From: Rheum nobile
Lineage: Eukaryota > Streptophyta > Magnoliopsida > Caryophyllales > Polygonaceae
Length of the DNA: 64,000 nucleotides
Direction of reading: 5' to 3'
NCBI GenBank assembly: GCA_027886185.1
Contig: WOAB01000528.1
Coordinates: 372,001 to 436,000, forward strand
The position numbers and the translations under genes were made by a program. The first letter of the stretch is position 1, and each line of letters opens with the position of its first letter. The notes beneath the pieces are model-generated. The model was not told the origin of the DNA. It did no database searches and saw nothing but the letters and a program-made list of their open reading frames with translations. Of the stretch, positions 44,184-54,537 are shown in pieces.

Positions 44184-44472
44184 TGTCTTAATAAATAAAT
44201 AAAACTATTATATTGAACGAAAAAAGTTATATTAGCCATGCGTCTGCGCCTCCTCATTAATATCGAAGTTTATTGCCTCTAGTTATCCTCTTCTTATGAT
44301 ATTTTTGGATTAGATAAGAGGAATTATATATCGTCGGACGGTGGTAGATTTAATTAGGATAAAAATTGATTATTGCAGCGCTGTATATCTCATAAATATA
44401 GTTGCTTTTTTTTTCGATATTTAACATAAATATAGTTGCTAATTCTTTATATATATATGGTAAGAAAATATC
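44184..44472 (+). other. RING upstream module (copy C)
   Basis: Positions about 44308-44470 match the upstream modules of copies A, D and E ('ttatatatcgtcggacggtgg', 'gctgtatatctcataaatatag', 'tatatggtaagaaaatatcg'). It ends abruptly at 44472, where RING-coding sequence begins. Confidence 0.75.
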
Positions 44473-44556
44473 GCTTGCATCATCAAGTGGCTCGAGAAAA
44501 GCCAATTTTGCCCTCTTTGCCGTTACCAGATGCCCGCTCCCCAGTTTAGATTCTGA
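44473..44556 (+). pseudogene. RING-H2 gene copy C, tail fragment
   Basis: Twenty-seven codons from ACIIKWLEK through FCPLCRYQMPAP to TGA at 44554-44556. They are joined directly to the upstream module, so about 0.8 kb of promoter-proximal and coding sequence was deleted. It retains only three of the eight RING ligands. Confidence 0.85.
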
Positions 44557-44589
44557 CCTACGGATAAAGTAAACTCGTATCCTCTGTTT

Positions 44590-44815
44590 TTTTTTTTGAA
44601 TTATCGTGGGTGTCAGGGGGCCCCCCGGGCCCCCCGGGCACCCCACTAATTCCACGGGCCCAACAAGCAATATACCAATTTTGTAACTATAGCGGGTCGA
44701 AGACCCCGTTGTGCCTGCTGTGGCTACTCTTCGGATTCGAACTGGCGATCTGTCGAAAACCTTTGGTTTCCTTTACAGGTTTTTTAGCAGTTGAGCCACT
44801 AGGGAGTTGTTAAAG
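44590..44815 (-). mobile_element. tRNA-derived SINE
   Basis: On the minus strand it begins with a tRNA-like head: A-box-like TAGTGGCTCAACTG and B-box-like GTTCGAATCC, about 50 bp apart. A GC-rich body with CCCGGGGGGCCC follows, then a poly-A tail (T-run at 44590-44601 on the plus strand). This is the plant SINE plan. No clear TSD is visible. It sits in the 3' flank of RING fragment C. Confidence 0.7.
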
Positions 44816-44934
44816 TAATTAAAGATGGTGAACGCGGAAGCTACCATGTTAGTAGTGTAATAGATTAGTTTTGCAGATTTGATTTCCCAGTCAGTGTCTT
44901 AATTACTTATATATCATCAAGTAGTAGTACATAG

Positions 44935-46335
44935 TTTTGAATTTATTGGTGGATTATACGGAGTACATGATGCTTCGGCCAATGAGTTTGGGGAAGGATT
45001 AATGAGATTGATTGCATTTTGGTATTGTTGATTCCAGGTTTAATAATGTGAATTAATTAATGATCAACATATCACTAATTCTTTTATATAAATATTAAAA
45101 AAGTCCTTTTATAAGGAAAAAAATATAGAGAAATCGGATAGTCCGCGCGTCGGACACTCGACTGATACGAATATGTTTAACACTCGAATAGTGGACATGG
45201 CCCTTATAAACGGGCCGGAAAAATAGATATAGCCTGGCCCGACCCCATGTTTGGTCAGGTCTATGCTTGGGCCATCTACAACAATACCCAATTTTGCCTC
45301 GAGCCCTAATCCAACTCATTGGTCAACCTGAATCCAAGCTAAAAATCCGTTATGACCTAATCCAATCTCTTAATTTTAACGACCCGAACCCGATCCAGTT
45401 GACAAGTCTAACTAATCGCCCGTCGATAAAAAGTATGTACAAGAACGACTCATTTCGACAATATACTGAACGACAAACTATAAGAATGAGAACGAGTCAT
45501 TCCTAATTTCAATTCCTAACTTGATTTCACGATCATACCAAACGAGCCCATTCTATTTTAAATTTGTGCGTGTTGCACGCGACTTACATCTGAATGCGTT
45601 GTTGCATACCTCTTTGCGTTATGGTCGGTGACCGACTTTTGAAGAAGGGTGCCATCTCGTAATTCGGCTTATTCATCTGTGTTGGGCAGATGAATACCCA
45701 TAAATTAGAGATGAGCAAGAAGCGGTCGAAATCGGAAATCTGGATGGAACCGAAATAAAATCGGTCCGTCATTAATCTAGGAAATTTAAGATATCTGTTT
45801 TAGTCAATCGCGATAGTAAACATGTTGTAGTCCGACACCTTGCGTTGCAGCACACGTGTATGAGAGAGTTGTGCATAATTAAGAGATATATCGATATTAT
45901 TCTATCGGTTTTTCTAATGTATGTCCATTAACACACTATAACAAGTTAAAGTAAAAAATTATCTATAAAATATTACATAATAAAAAAATAGATATACCCA
46001 TAAAAAAAACATTAAACTAATACCTAGAAAAATTATTGCTAAAAAAATAAATTGTTACGCATTATAAAAAACCTTATTGGATTAGATAAGAGAAATTATA
46101 TACCGTCGGATGGTGGATTTAATTAGGTTAAAAGATAGATTATTGCAACGCTGTATATCTCATAAATATAGTTGCTAATCCTTTATATATATGGTAAGAA
46201 AATATCGATGCTAACTTGAAGATGGAGCAAACAAGCAACATAAAAGAAGGAAACTGCTCTCTTGGATTGCACTTGCGTGCAACGCTATAACCTAAAAGAA
46301 GTAATCGGAGTTTGCATCAAATTTGGTTTACGGTG
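44935..46335 (+). other. Shared 3' module of copy C, duplicated block, and upstream region of RING copy D
   Basis: 44935-45030 is the 3' module seen after other copies. 45090-45400 and 45812-45880 match 7316-7720. About 45910-46070 holds a MITE-like sequence with TTTTTCTAATGTATGTCC, related to the element at 7913-8097. 46080-46335 is the common RING upstream module. 45405-45810 has no counterpart upstream of copy A. Confidence 0.65.
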
Positions 46336-47064
46336 ATGGGGAGGCTATATATGAGAAACCGTTTTCGGAGGTTCCGACGCTCAACCGACACCATCGAGTA
46401 TGTTGTGCGCTATGATGAGACCGAGGATGTTCGCTGCTATGAGTCGAAGACGTGCCGTCTAGCAACTTTCATGAACGTCAGGGTGGGGGGGCCCTGGCGC
46501 CGCGCCCTAAAAATCCCCTGCCTCGCCACCACCCGCAACAGCGGCGGCGGCGACGAGGAGCACTACTACCGAGAACGCCAAGCCCAATTCACCAAGAAGC
46601 TCCGCTCCTTCTACCGCGGCATCTCCCGCGCGGACGCCGACAAAGTCACCGGCGACTACATGGCCATCCTCCGCATCGCCAATGCCATCCACGTCTGCCC
46701 TGACTCCAACCCCGACATCAAATGCGACACCACACACGACTTCTCTGTCGAAAGCGGGCCCCACGGCGCTCTGGAGCCGGAGCCCGATACCGACCGCATC
46801 ACTGACTGGAGTGACTGGATGAGAGGGCCCGGGGCGGTGCCCGCCACCACGGCCTCCATCGTGGAGCTGTTGAAGGCTGGCGAGGGTGACGTGGCCGGCG
46901 ACTGCGCGGTTTGTCTGGAGGGGATGGCTGCGCGGCAGAGGACTCCAATCAAGATGCCCTGCTCGCACTCCTTCCATGCCGCTTGCATCATCAAGTGGCT
47001 CGAGAAAAGTCGATTTTGCCCCCTTTGCCGCTACCAGATGCCCGCCCCCAAGTTCATAGTCTGA
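46336..47064 (+). CDS. RING-H2 E3 ubiquitin ligase-like protein, copy D, 242 aa
   Basis: Single-exon gene from ATG 46336 to TGA 47062-47064. A TTG 24 bp upstream is in frame but not a likely start. Residues about 1-190 are conserved among the copies but match no domain I know: basic RNRFRRFRR start, RRALKIPCLATTR, SGGGDEE, AQFTKKLRSFYRG, DYMAILRIANA and an acidic PEPDTD stretch. Residues about 193-235 form a RING-H2: CAVCLEGM, MPCSHSFHAAC, RFCPLC, with all eight ligands. RING-H2 proteins recruit an E2 and ubiquitinate targets; the target is unknown. No signal peptide or membrane segment is evident. Flanks are shared with the other copies. Confidence 0.88.
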   Translation: MGRLYMRNRFRRFRRSTDTIEYVVRYDETEDVRCYESKTCRLATFMNVRVGGPWRRALKIPCLATTRNSGGGDEEHYYRERQAQFTKKLRSFYRGISRADADKVTGDYMAILRIANAIHVCPDSNPDIKCDTTHDFSVESGPHGALEPEPDTDRITDWSDWMRGPGAVPATTASIVELLKAGEGDVAGDCAVCLEGMAARQRTPIKMPCSHSFHAACIIKWLEKSRFCPLCRYQMPAPKFIV

Positions 47065-48238
47065 CCTACGCATATATAATAGAGTAGTGCCGTAGTTTTG
47101 ATTTCCAACGCAGTTTGGGTCTTAGTTCTACCATGTTAGTAGTGTAATAGATTAGTTTTGCAGATTTGATTTCCCAGTCCCTGTCTTGATTACTTATATA
47201 TCATCAAGTAGTTTATTGGTGAATTATACATGATGCTTCTGCCAATGAGTTTGGGGAAGGATTAATGAGATTGATTGTATTCTGGTATTGTTGATTCCAA
47301 GTTCAACAATATGAATTAATTAATGATCAACACATCATTAATTTAATTCCAGTGTTCTTTGTTCTTGATCTCATAAATTTTACTCCTATGTCAATCGGTT
47401 CTCGTAATTGTCGAAATAACTCCCTCTAACTTGCTTCAAACTTGAAAAAGACCCGAGGGCTTTCCCGGACTTGCAACTCCGACGTCCAAGTCAGTTATCT
47501 ATACGAGAAGCATATATATAGAAATGTTAGGATTGAGAGATCTACTTATCCATCAAATTACCTTCGCGAAGGACTATGCAAACTTTTCATAGACGAAAGC
47601 AACACCAAAACCCCGACTATCGCACCCAACAGAATTAGAGCATCAATGAACCTTGCATGAGTATACTTTCCATTTATTTCATTAGTCGGGCATCAGACCA
47701 TTTAGTAACGACTATTCGGCAAAAAGGCACATTACTAGATTAACATATACATTCAAACGTTTGGATAAGACATCGAGCAAATATAATTGGTCTCAAAAGC
47801 TATATAAATGTCTCATTCATCAAGCTAGTGCTAAAACTCACTAACCTCACTTTGCTTATCCAATTATGAATCCAACCATAATTGTAACTCATTGTGTGGC
47901 TCATCAAAGGGCCTTCGAACTAACTCCGCAATGCCTAATTTTACCAATACGACCCAAACTTAACACTCTAATCCAATTAGTCATCAAACACAATTTTAAA
48001 CCAACATGCTCAATTCCTTTCGACCTCACGTAATATCTAAAATTAGACTTCAATGACTACAACTTGCAATTATACCAAGATGGGATTAAATCAACGAATG
48101 ACCCACACAAATGAATTAACATGCAAGGCCAAATATGGAGCAAGATTTGGAGTTAAAAAGAGGGGTGTTCTTATATAATTCAATCCATTGTGCAAAACTA
48201 GATGAAGTGAAGTTGTTACCGGCATTAGCTTAGATAAG
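47065..48238. other. Intergenic DNA after RING copy D
   Basis: Begins with the family's 3' flank (to about 47310). A 'cggacttgcaactccgacgtccaagtcag' phrase near 47468 resembles LTR-type sequence like that near 5550. No gene is supported. Confidence 0.5.
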
Positions 48239-48721
48239 CTAATGGGGCTGCTTCTTCTCAACTAATGAATCGGACAAGTCGTCGCCGCTAAGGTTAGGAG
48301 AGTCGATGTCCAGATCGATCTCGTAGTGGGTGCCCAGAAGGTTGTTTCCGGCATTGCCATTGCTGGCTACGCCGCATGGGTTGCTTGCGGACGGAGACAC
48401 GGAGTTGTTGTTGCAGGTGGTGGTGTTGTCTTGAAGGAGCGAGCTCGGCGGGTCACGACACCGGAGAAGCGCGAGCAATCGCCAACGCCATGTTTGGCGG
48501 GAAAAGTTTTGCAGAGCTAAGGGGTTGAGATGGAGGGCATCTCTTTCATCCCACCAACTGCAGCGCTCGACGCCATTAGAGCGACCAAGGAGGAGCCGAT
48601 CCCTCTCTCCCAGCTCCTCTCTTCCTCTTTTTCCCCTTGCGGCCCCCATTCCCTGAGAGCTCTCCTTTTTCATCCTTTTCCATTCTGGCCTCCCTCTCAA
48701 GTAGCGCCTCTGTCCTCCCAT
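48239..48721 (-). other. Unassigned open frame
   Basis: A minus-strand open frame of 160 codons, basic at the start and Asn/Ser/Asp-rich at the end (GTHYEIDLDIDSPNLS). I recognise no family. It could be a fragment of an exon or a chance frame; base composition does not decide. Confidence 0.2.
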
Positions 48722-48811
48722 CTAAAGCTCCCCTCAAAGCTCCTGGTGAATTAGGTAAATGACCATTTGATAAACCTTTTTTTAAATTAATGGACCCTTA
48801 GCAAAAATGGA

Positions 48812-48872
48812 CCCCTCTCCCTAAACCCTACTCCCTATCCCCTAAACCCTACCCCTTAAACCCTAAACCCCA
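48812..48872. repeat. Degenerate telomere-like CCCTAAA repeats
   Basis: About six CCCTAAA or near-variant units (CCCTAAACCCTA, CCCCTAAACCCTA, CTTAAACCCTAAACCCC), interspersed with CCCTATC. Too short and degenerate to be a telomere. It is either a short interstitial repeat or simple sequence. Confidence 0.6.
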
Positions 48873-49139
48873 AAAAACAATATTTTAGAGAGAGAAAAAA
48901 CAAAGAAGAGGGAGGAAAAAATAAAATAAAATAAGCTAGTAAGGGTAGAAAAAATACATAAAAATTAGTAGGGGTCCATTTTATTAATTGAAAACTCTTA
49001 AAGGGCCAATGGGCCCAAAATCCTCAAGCTCCTTTGCTCTTTTTTTTCTTTTCTCTATTGCGGCCCATGTCCTCTGTTGCCCGCCCCCTCAACCTAATCC
49101 CTCTTAATGGGCTTTTAGGCCCTTTCTTTATTTGGCTCC

Positions 49140-49432
49140 CACATGTATCTTCGACTAAATTTTATAACGGAAATTTCGCCAGGTGCCCTTCAATTTTGGT
49201 CTTTTTCGCAAAATCCCCATAGGTTTTGACATTTTCGCCCGGTAACCCTCAGTTTTTGATCCATTTCGCCATATACCCTTCCGTTATCAATCTGCCATAA
49301 ATCCGTTAAATTTATTTAAAAAAAAGACATAAAAGGGAAAAGTGAAAAACATAAACGACGGCGCAAAGGCTGCTTCTTCCTCAGCGGAGCTCCTCTTCGT
49401 CCTCCGCCGAATCATCCCAAGGCTGCTTCTTC
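49140..49432. other. Noncoding stretch with TE-end-like sequence
   Basis: The phrase ATTTCGCCAGGTGCCCTTCA and repeats of TTTTCGC..CCC (49166-49275) are typical of plant DNA transposon ends, but no partner was found. A 19-bp phrase (AAGGCTGCTTCTTCCTCAG) is repeated at about 49366 and 49419. Confidence 0.35.
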
Positions 49433-50129
49433 CTCAGTTTCGCGAGATCGGACGACGCCGGCGGGGTTGGACGACGGGCGGCGGGACTGGACGAAATCCC
49501 CACAGGTTTTGGGCCCACCGGAAAGCCCTCGAGTGCCTCTAGGCCGAGCAGCTTGTCGCCGCCCATTCCGACGAGTGATTCGGTGGACTTTCACGCTTTG
49601 ATTTCGGGTGATGATGATATTTTTTCGTTTTGGGGATTTGGAGGGTTATCTACATCATCGATTCATCATTTGTTGATGATGTTCACGTGGGATGTACGAT
49701 CCGTGCAAACGGTGTAGGGGAAGTAATAAAGGTTTCTTTGTTGTAAAAAACCCTAACTTTTGCTTATAATGCTTGTCTTGGGAAGTTATTTCCTTTGGAA
49801 TTCGAATCTCTGTTGCCCTAATTTTGTGGATTATCTTTCAATTAAGACAAGCATTATAATGCTTGTCGTTCTCCGACATCAATTTGTTAATTTGTATTCT
49901 TTGTGTTGGATATCTGATGGAATTGGCTAGCCATTCAAACCAACTATAAACAGGCAAAAGCTTGAGATATGCAAGTTTACCTATCCTGTAGAAGTAGATT
50001 TTGATGATTGCAGGGGAAATAAGGGGTCTTGGGATTATGAACATTTGAAACATTCTATTGCTTCTGCTGCAGATACTGTGGATTCATTCTATTGCTTCTC
50101 AGTATAGTTTTGTATGAGGTGATTTTTGG

Positions 50130-50560
50130 ACCTGTTAGATATGATATAACATGTTTGGGATATAAAGTGATGCTTAGACAATAAACTGCAAAACAGGATT
50201 CAACTCAGGATGAGTCTTTGTCTTTGTCTTAGCTGTTGAATTAGAAGCATGTTTGGGGTTCAAAGTGATTCTTAGGCCATAAGCTGCAAATTCAGGGAGC
50301 TTCAGTTCATGAGGAGTCTTTGTGTTGAATTATTGGTTTAGCTTTTGAACTAGAACCTTGTTTGGGATTTGAGGCTGCTTACACCATAAACTGCAAAATA
50401 CATTCAGGATGAGTCTTTGTTTTGATCTAGTCGTTGAGCTAGAAGCAAGCATGTTTGGGATTTAAAACTGCTTAAGCCATAAATCACAAAATAGGGAGCT
50501 TCAGTGCAGGATGAGTCTTCTTGATCTAGCTGTTGAACTAGAAGCTTTCTTTCTTGCAGG
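50130..50560. repeat. Degenerate tandem repeat, about 115-125 bp
   Basis: Four diverged units built on 'catgtttggga(t/g)...cataaactgcaaaa..aggatgagtctttg...agctgttgaactagaagc'. Noncoding. Confidence 0.7.
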
Positions 50561-50785
50561 TTATTATTGGATTTTGTGATATGTATAATTTGTCACAGTT
50601 AGTCTTTAAGGGTGTATTCTATTCTATGAAATTAGAGTTCCTAAGTTCTAAATTGATTTTTATAATTGGTAAACATTGCAAAAGAATTCATCTCTTCAGA
50701 TGACATTTACTAAGTACATTATGATGATTTATAATGAGGATGAAATTACACTATGTTATGACTATAAATGAAAGCTTAATTATAA

Positions 50786-50853
50786 AGCTTATTAGCTCAA
50801 ATGGTAGAGCATGTGCCTATGCACAAGATATGGGTTCGACTCCTGTATAGGCT
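50786..50853 (+). other. tRNA-like sequence (degenerate)
   Basis: A 7-bp acceptor-like pairing (AGCTTAT with ATAGGCT), D-arm GCTC..GAGC with AAATGGTA, and a B-box T-arm (GGGTTCGACTC). The anticodon arm does not form a normal 5+7 hairpin. Probably a tRNA pseudogene or a SINE-type head, not a working tRNA. Confidence 0.55.
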
Positions 50854-51019
50854 ACTACAGAAAATTGAATCAAATGGAGAAACATGCCAAGATGGATAGC
50901 TTAATATGTTAATGACTGAGGTTTGAATCCACATCAAGCAAGTGAACGGACATATTTCATAACATCTTTGATACACGTCAAGAGAAACAACTAATCACGA
51001 TAGTGTCAAGATATAAATT

Positions 51020-51090
51020 AGCCTATGTGAGACTCGAACCCACATCCACATACTTGAAAGCACGTTGCTCTACCATTGAGCTAATAGGCT
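51020..51090 (-). other. tRNA-like sequence (degenerate), opposite orientation
   Basis: Minus strand: AGCCTAT pairs perfectly with ATAGGCT. D-arm GCTC-AATGGTA-GAGC, T-arm GTGGG-TTCGAGT-CTCAC, anticodon-like loop CTTTCAAG, one base too long. It pairs with the copy at 50786-50853, head to head about 170 bp apart. Confidence 0.55.
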
Positions 51091-51324
51091 TAAATGTTAA
51101 TACATGAAAAACCATCTTCAATAGCATCAGTCAAAATTGCATACATATAAGATCAAATTGAACTATGGCTAAAATAATGGATACTATCGAGAAGCTAAGA
51201 AATGGTTCTACTCTCTCTCAAGCTATTGCCAAGTTTAGTGCCACCAAAATTCAGCTGGCTGTAAACCTAAAGAAATGTGAATGCAAAATCAACATTCTCC
51301 TATACGTTTCCTGTACATTTCATG

Positions 51325-51375
51325 CAAAATCAGCATTTGAATGCAAAATCAGCATTTGAATGCAAAATCAGCTGG
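51325..51375. repeat. 18-bp tandem repeat
   Basis: GCAAAATCAGCATTTGAAT-type unit repeated about two and a half times. Noncoding. Confidence 0.75.
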
Positions 51376-52723
51376 CTATAAATTTCCTGCAAAATTAACA
51401 TTCATGCAGCCAACATTCATAGGAAAGGCCATATCTTGTTGCGACCAAAACCAAAACCAACAGCTAACAACGTGCTTAAACATGTAAACTGAAACCAGCA
51501 GCAACAGAGAAAGTATGAAATTATCCATGTCTCTGTTGCCAATGGGCATTAGAGGGTAACTAGTTTCGAAGAGGGTTATAAATATGAGGAAACTATTCTG
51601 ATAAAGCCACTAATACACGTGCGGAAACCAACAGATCTTGCACATTGCCAGACAAGACATACATAAGTTGATGGTAAAAAACAGGAAATAATTTAGCACC
51701 CAATTTAAAAGGAGAAAGGAAGACTTATAGGATTAGATAACCCCATTGCTAACAAGACAGTCTAAACATTCAAAAGTTCAAACTAACTCAAGCAAGAACT
51801 GACCTTCAACCATGTGAATCCAGTATTACTAGAAGCCTAACAGAAATGTCTACATTAACAAATTCCAGCAGTCCAATGCAAAAAAAAAACAAACCTTAAT
51901 GCTTTCCTTAGCACAAAAGCTCCATAAAATGTTCAAATTGCGTAAGTTTGAATTTAATAAAAATCACATACATGACATACATGACGCAACTAAATTGCGT
52001 AAGTTTGAATTTAATAAAAATCACACTGAAACCTACAACTTCAAATCAAACCTACAATTTCAAATCAAATAAAAAATCACATTTGCGGATATTAGCATTA
52101 GCAAGTCCAGACGCATTCTACTACACCACGACTGCATAAAAATTTCTTACTTCATAGTGTGCCCTTAACCAAACTCTATGTTACCAATGATTTAACACAG
52201 ATCAACCCCAGAAATCAAAAGCAAAAGAAAAAAAAAATGCAGAAACTCAGACTAGGTAATTCCCAAATGCAGACTCTTCCACATCAGGAGCGAGAGTTCG
52301 AGAGTTCAAGAGCATCATTGAGCGAGAGTTCAAATCCCTAAAACCTAAATTGAGTCAAATCCCTAAAACCTAAATTTCTAAAATCCCAAATCTAAACGAA
52401 ATTTCATAAGTGCAGACGTACCTCGAAACTTCAAACCGCCGGTGGCCGTCGCTTGGCGTCGTCGTCTAGGCCCCTTCCCTTCGCGCAACCAAGCCCTCGC
52501 GCCGCCCAACCCTTAGCTCCGTCGTCTAGCCCGCGCGTCGTCCGTTCTCCCGCCAGCGTCGTCCGTTCTCGCGAAACTGAGTATATAAACATTTTTACAA
52601 GCCATGCTTGGTGGCCAAAGCAGTTAGGGGTATGAGGTTTCTAGCAGTAAATTGGTGAGGTTTTCAGCAAGCCAAGCTTGAGAATTTCAGCAAGCCAAAT
52701 GTGGAAGTAGGATCGACGAACCA

Positions 52724-53152
52724 ACGAATAAGCACTAGATGTTCATTTATTTGTACATTTACGTTCACAAATAAGCACTGAATGTTCAAAGACATGTGTT
52801 GGAACATGATCATGTTATATATGAACTTATACGGCACATACAATGAACATATAGTACTTATATGTGAACGTTAATAATTGTCTATTCCAGAACGATCAGA
52901 GACAATAAATAAAAATTAAAAATTAAAAATTTGTTGACCGAAAAAAAAAATCGCCATATTTACGGTTATGCCACCGCGTCACTATTCACTATCCCCCCTT
53001 TTTTTAACAGTACAGTGCCCTTGAATATTACCCCCCAGATAATGAACATTACCGCTCAGAAAATGAACATGTGGTGTCTATTTATGAACTCGAATGAACG
53101 CGACCGCTTCGCATTTCGCACGGTAAGCATATTTCACACGTGAAACGGACTC
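52724..53152. mobile_element. Second copy of the 569-bp MITE, left end missing
   Basis: Nearly identical to about 27692-28117 ('cgaataagcactagatgttc' to 'cacacgtgaaacggactc'). The right terminal repeat is complete. The left 140 bp are replaced by unrelated sequence, so no TSD can be read. Confidence 0.85.
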
Positions 53153-53817
53153 TTCGGTTCGAATTGATCAAATTGAAGCTCATCATTATGTTTATTGTCC
53201 TCAACTTAGTAGAATTTGACTCCTAAAATAATCAAATCCGTACTCGAACCATTCCGATTTAAATTGTTAAGGTCGAAAACAAGTTATTGCTTCGGAATTC
53301 AAATCGACATGGTTCGAACATGTATTTTAGGATTTGTAAAACGGTTTTTCTAACCTATGCTTTAAGATCCCATATATATAAATTTTTAATTATGTGTTAA
53401 CTTTTTAGGATTTTTTTTTAAATGAATTCACTTTTTCTTTTTTAGGGATTATATTCTCGAATTAACCTATGGGTATAGGTTAGACAAACACACGTATATA
53501 TGAGCGAGTTGCTCTTAATTACCTTATTTAATTAGGCTAAGATATATCGATATTTTTGGATCGATAAAAGAAATTATATACCGTCGGATGGTGGATTTAA
53601 TTAGGTTAAATGATAGATTATTGCAACGCTGTATATCTCATAAATATAGTTGCTAATCCTTTATATATATGGTAAGAAAATTAAATATCGATGCTAACTT
53701 GAAGATGGAGCAAACAAGCAACATAAAAGAAATCAAAGCCATATAAAAAGAAGGAAACTGCTCTCTCTATAACCTAAAAGAAGTAATCGGAGTTTGCATC
53801 GAATTTGGTTTACGGTG
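53153..53817 (+). other. Upstream region of RING copy E
   Basis: A MITE-like segment with inverted CTAACCTATG and CATAGGTTAG-type ends lies at about 53345-53495 (right end CCTATGGGTATAGGTTAG). The common RING upstream module follows (53560-53760). A TATA-like TTTATATATATGG lies at about 53659-53671, as in copies A and D. Confidence 0.6.
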
Positions 53818-54537
53818 ATGGGGAGGCTGTATTCGAGAAACCGTCATCGGAATTTCCAACGCTCAACCGATACCATCGAGTATTTTGTGCGCTATGATGA
53901 GACCGCGGATGTTCGCTGCTACGAGTCGAAGACGTGCCGTGAAGTAACTTTCATGAATTTGAGGGTGGGGGGCCCGCGGCGCCGCGCCCTGAAAATCCCC
54001 TGCCTCGCCACCACCCGCAACAGCGGCGGCGGCGACGAGGAGCACTACTACCGAGAACGCCAAGCCCAATTCACCAAGAAGCTCCGCTCCTTCTACCGCG
54101 GCATCTCCCGCGCGGACGCCGACACAGTCACCGGCGACTACATGGCCATCCTCCGGATCGCCAATGCCACCCACGTCTGCCCCGACATCAACCCCACCAT
54201 CAAACACGACACCACACACGACTTCTCTATTGAAAGCGGGCCCCACGGCGCTCTGGAGCAGGAGCACGATACCGACGTCATCACTGACTGGACGAGGGGG
54301 CCCAGGGCGGTGCCCGCCACCACGGCCTCCGTGGTGGAGCTGTTGAAGGCTGCCGAGGGTGACGTTGCCGGCGACTGCGCCGTTTGTCTGGAGGGGATGG
54401 GTGCGCGGCAGAGGACTCGGATCAAGATGCCCTGCTCGCACTCCTTCCATGCCGCTTGCATCATCAAGTGGCTCGAGAAAAGTCGCTTTTGCCCCCTTTG
54501 CCGCTACCAGATGCCCGCCCCCAAGCTTATAGTCTGA
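53818..54537 (+). CDS. RING-H2 E3 ubiquitin ligase-like protein, copy E, 239 aa
   Basis: Single exon from ATG 53818 to TGA 54535-54537. Closely related to copy D along the whole length, with SRNRHRNFQRSTDT at the start, the RRALKIPCLATTR block, SGGGDEE and FTKKLRSFYRG. The C-terminal RING-H2 is CAVCLEGMGARQRTRIKM, PCSHSFHAAC, RFCPLC. Three residues of D (a repeated SDW) are absent. The coding region is GC-rich against AT-rich flanks. Both intact copies keep all zinc ligands, so ubiquitin ligase activity is plausible but not shown. Downstream sequence matches the region after SRA/RING B. Confidence 0.88.
   Translation: MGRLYSRNRHRNFQRSTDTIEYFVRYDETADVRCYESKTCREVTFMNLRVGGPRRRALKIPCLATTRNSGGGDEEHYYRERQAQFTKKLRSFYRGISRADADTVTGDYMAILRIANATHVCPDINPTIKHDTTHDFSIESGPHGALEQEHDTDVITDWTRGPRAVPATTASVVELLKAAEGDVAGDCAVCLEGMGARQRTRIKMPCSHSFHAACIIKWLEKSRFCPLCRYQMPAPKLIV

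Larger units (their letters stand above)
49433..52581. mobile_element. Candidate 3.1-kb element bounded by 32-bp inverted repeats
   Basis: 49433-49464 (starting CTCAGTTTCGCGAGATCGG) and the complement of 52550-52581 match at 30 of 32 positions, and GACGACG-rich sequence continues inside both. Inside are degenerate 120-bp repeats, two tRNA-like sequences and a duplicated 34-bp phrase (AATTGCGTAAGTTTG, 51937 and 51993). No transposase is seen and no TSD is evident, so it could also be an inverted duplication of a GC-rich exon. Confidence 0.45.

Noticed and set aside
46312..46335. Longer RING proteins starting eight codons upstream (TTG) in copies A, D and E
   Set aside because: The upstream codon is TTG, not ATG. 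The first ATG is conserved in all three copies and is the likely plant start.
46507..47073. Long open frame on the minus strand of RING copy D (similar ones opposite copies A and E)
   Set aside because: It is the GC-rich antisense shadow of a well-supported gene and has no recognisable protein features.
48239..48721. A real protein-coding gene of 160 residues
   Set aside because: No recognisable motif, no paralogue in the window and no supporting splice or promoter signal; kept only as an unassigned frame.
48812..48872. Interstitial telomere marking a chromosome fusion
   Set aside because: Only a few degenerate CCCTAAA units; such short runs arise by chance or from simple-sequence drift.
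50786..51090. Two functional tRNA genes
   Set aside because: A and B boxes and acceptor pairing are good, but neither anticodon arm folds as a normal 5-bp stem with a 7-base loop. They are treated as tRNA-like remnants.
51165..52341. Small plus-strand ORFs (60-64 codons)
   Set aside because: They fall in AT-rich repeated sequence and show no domain, conservation or good start context.
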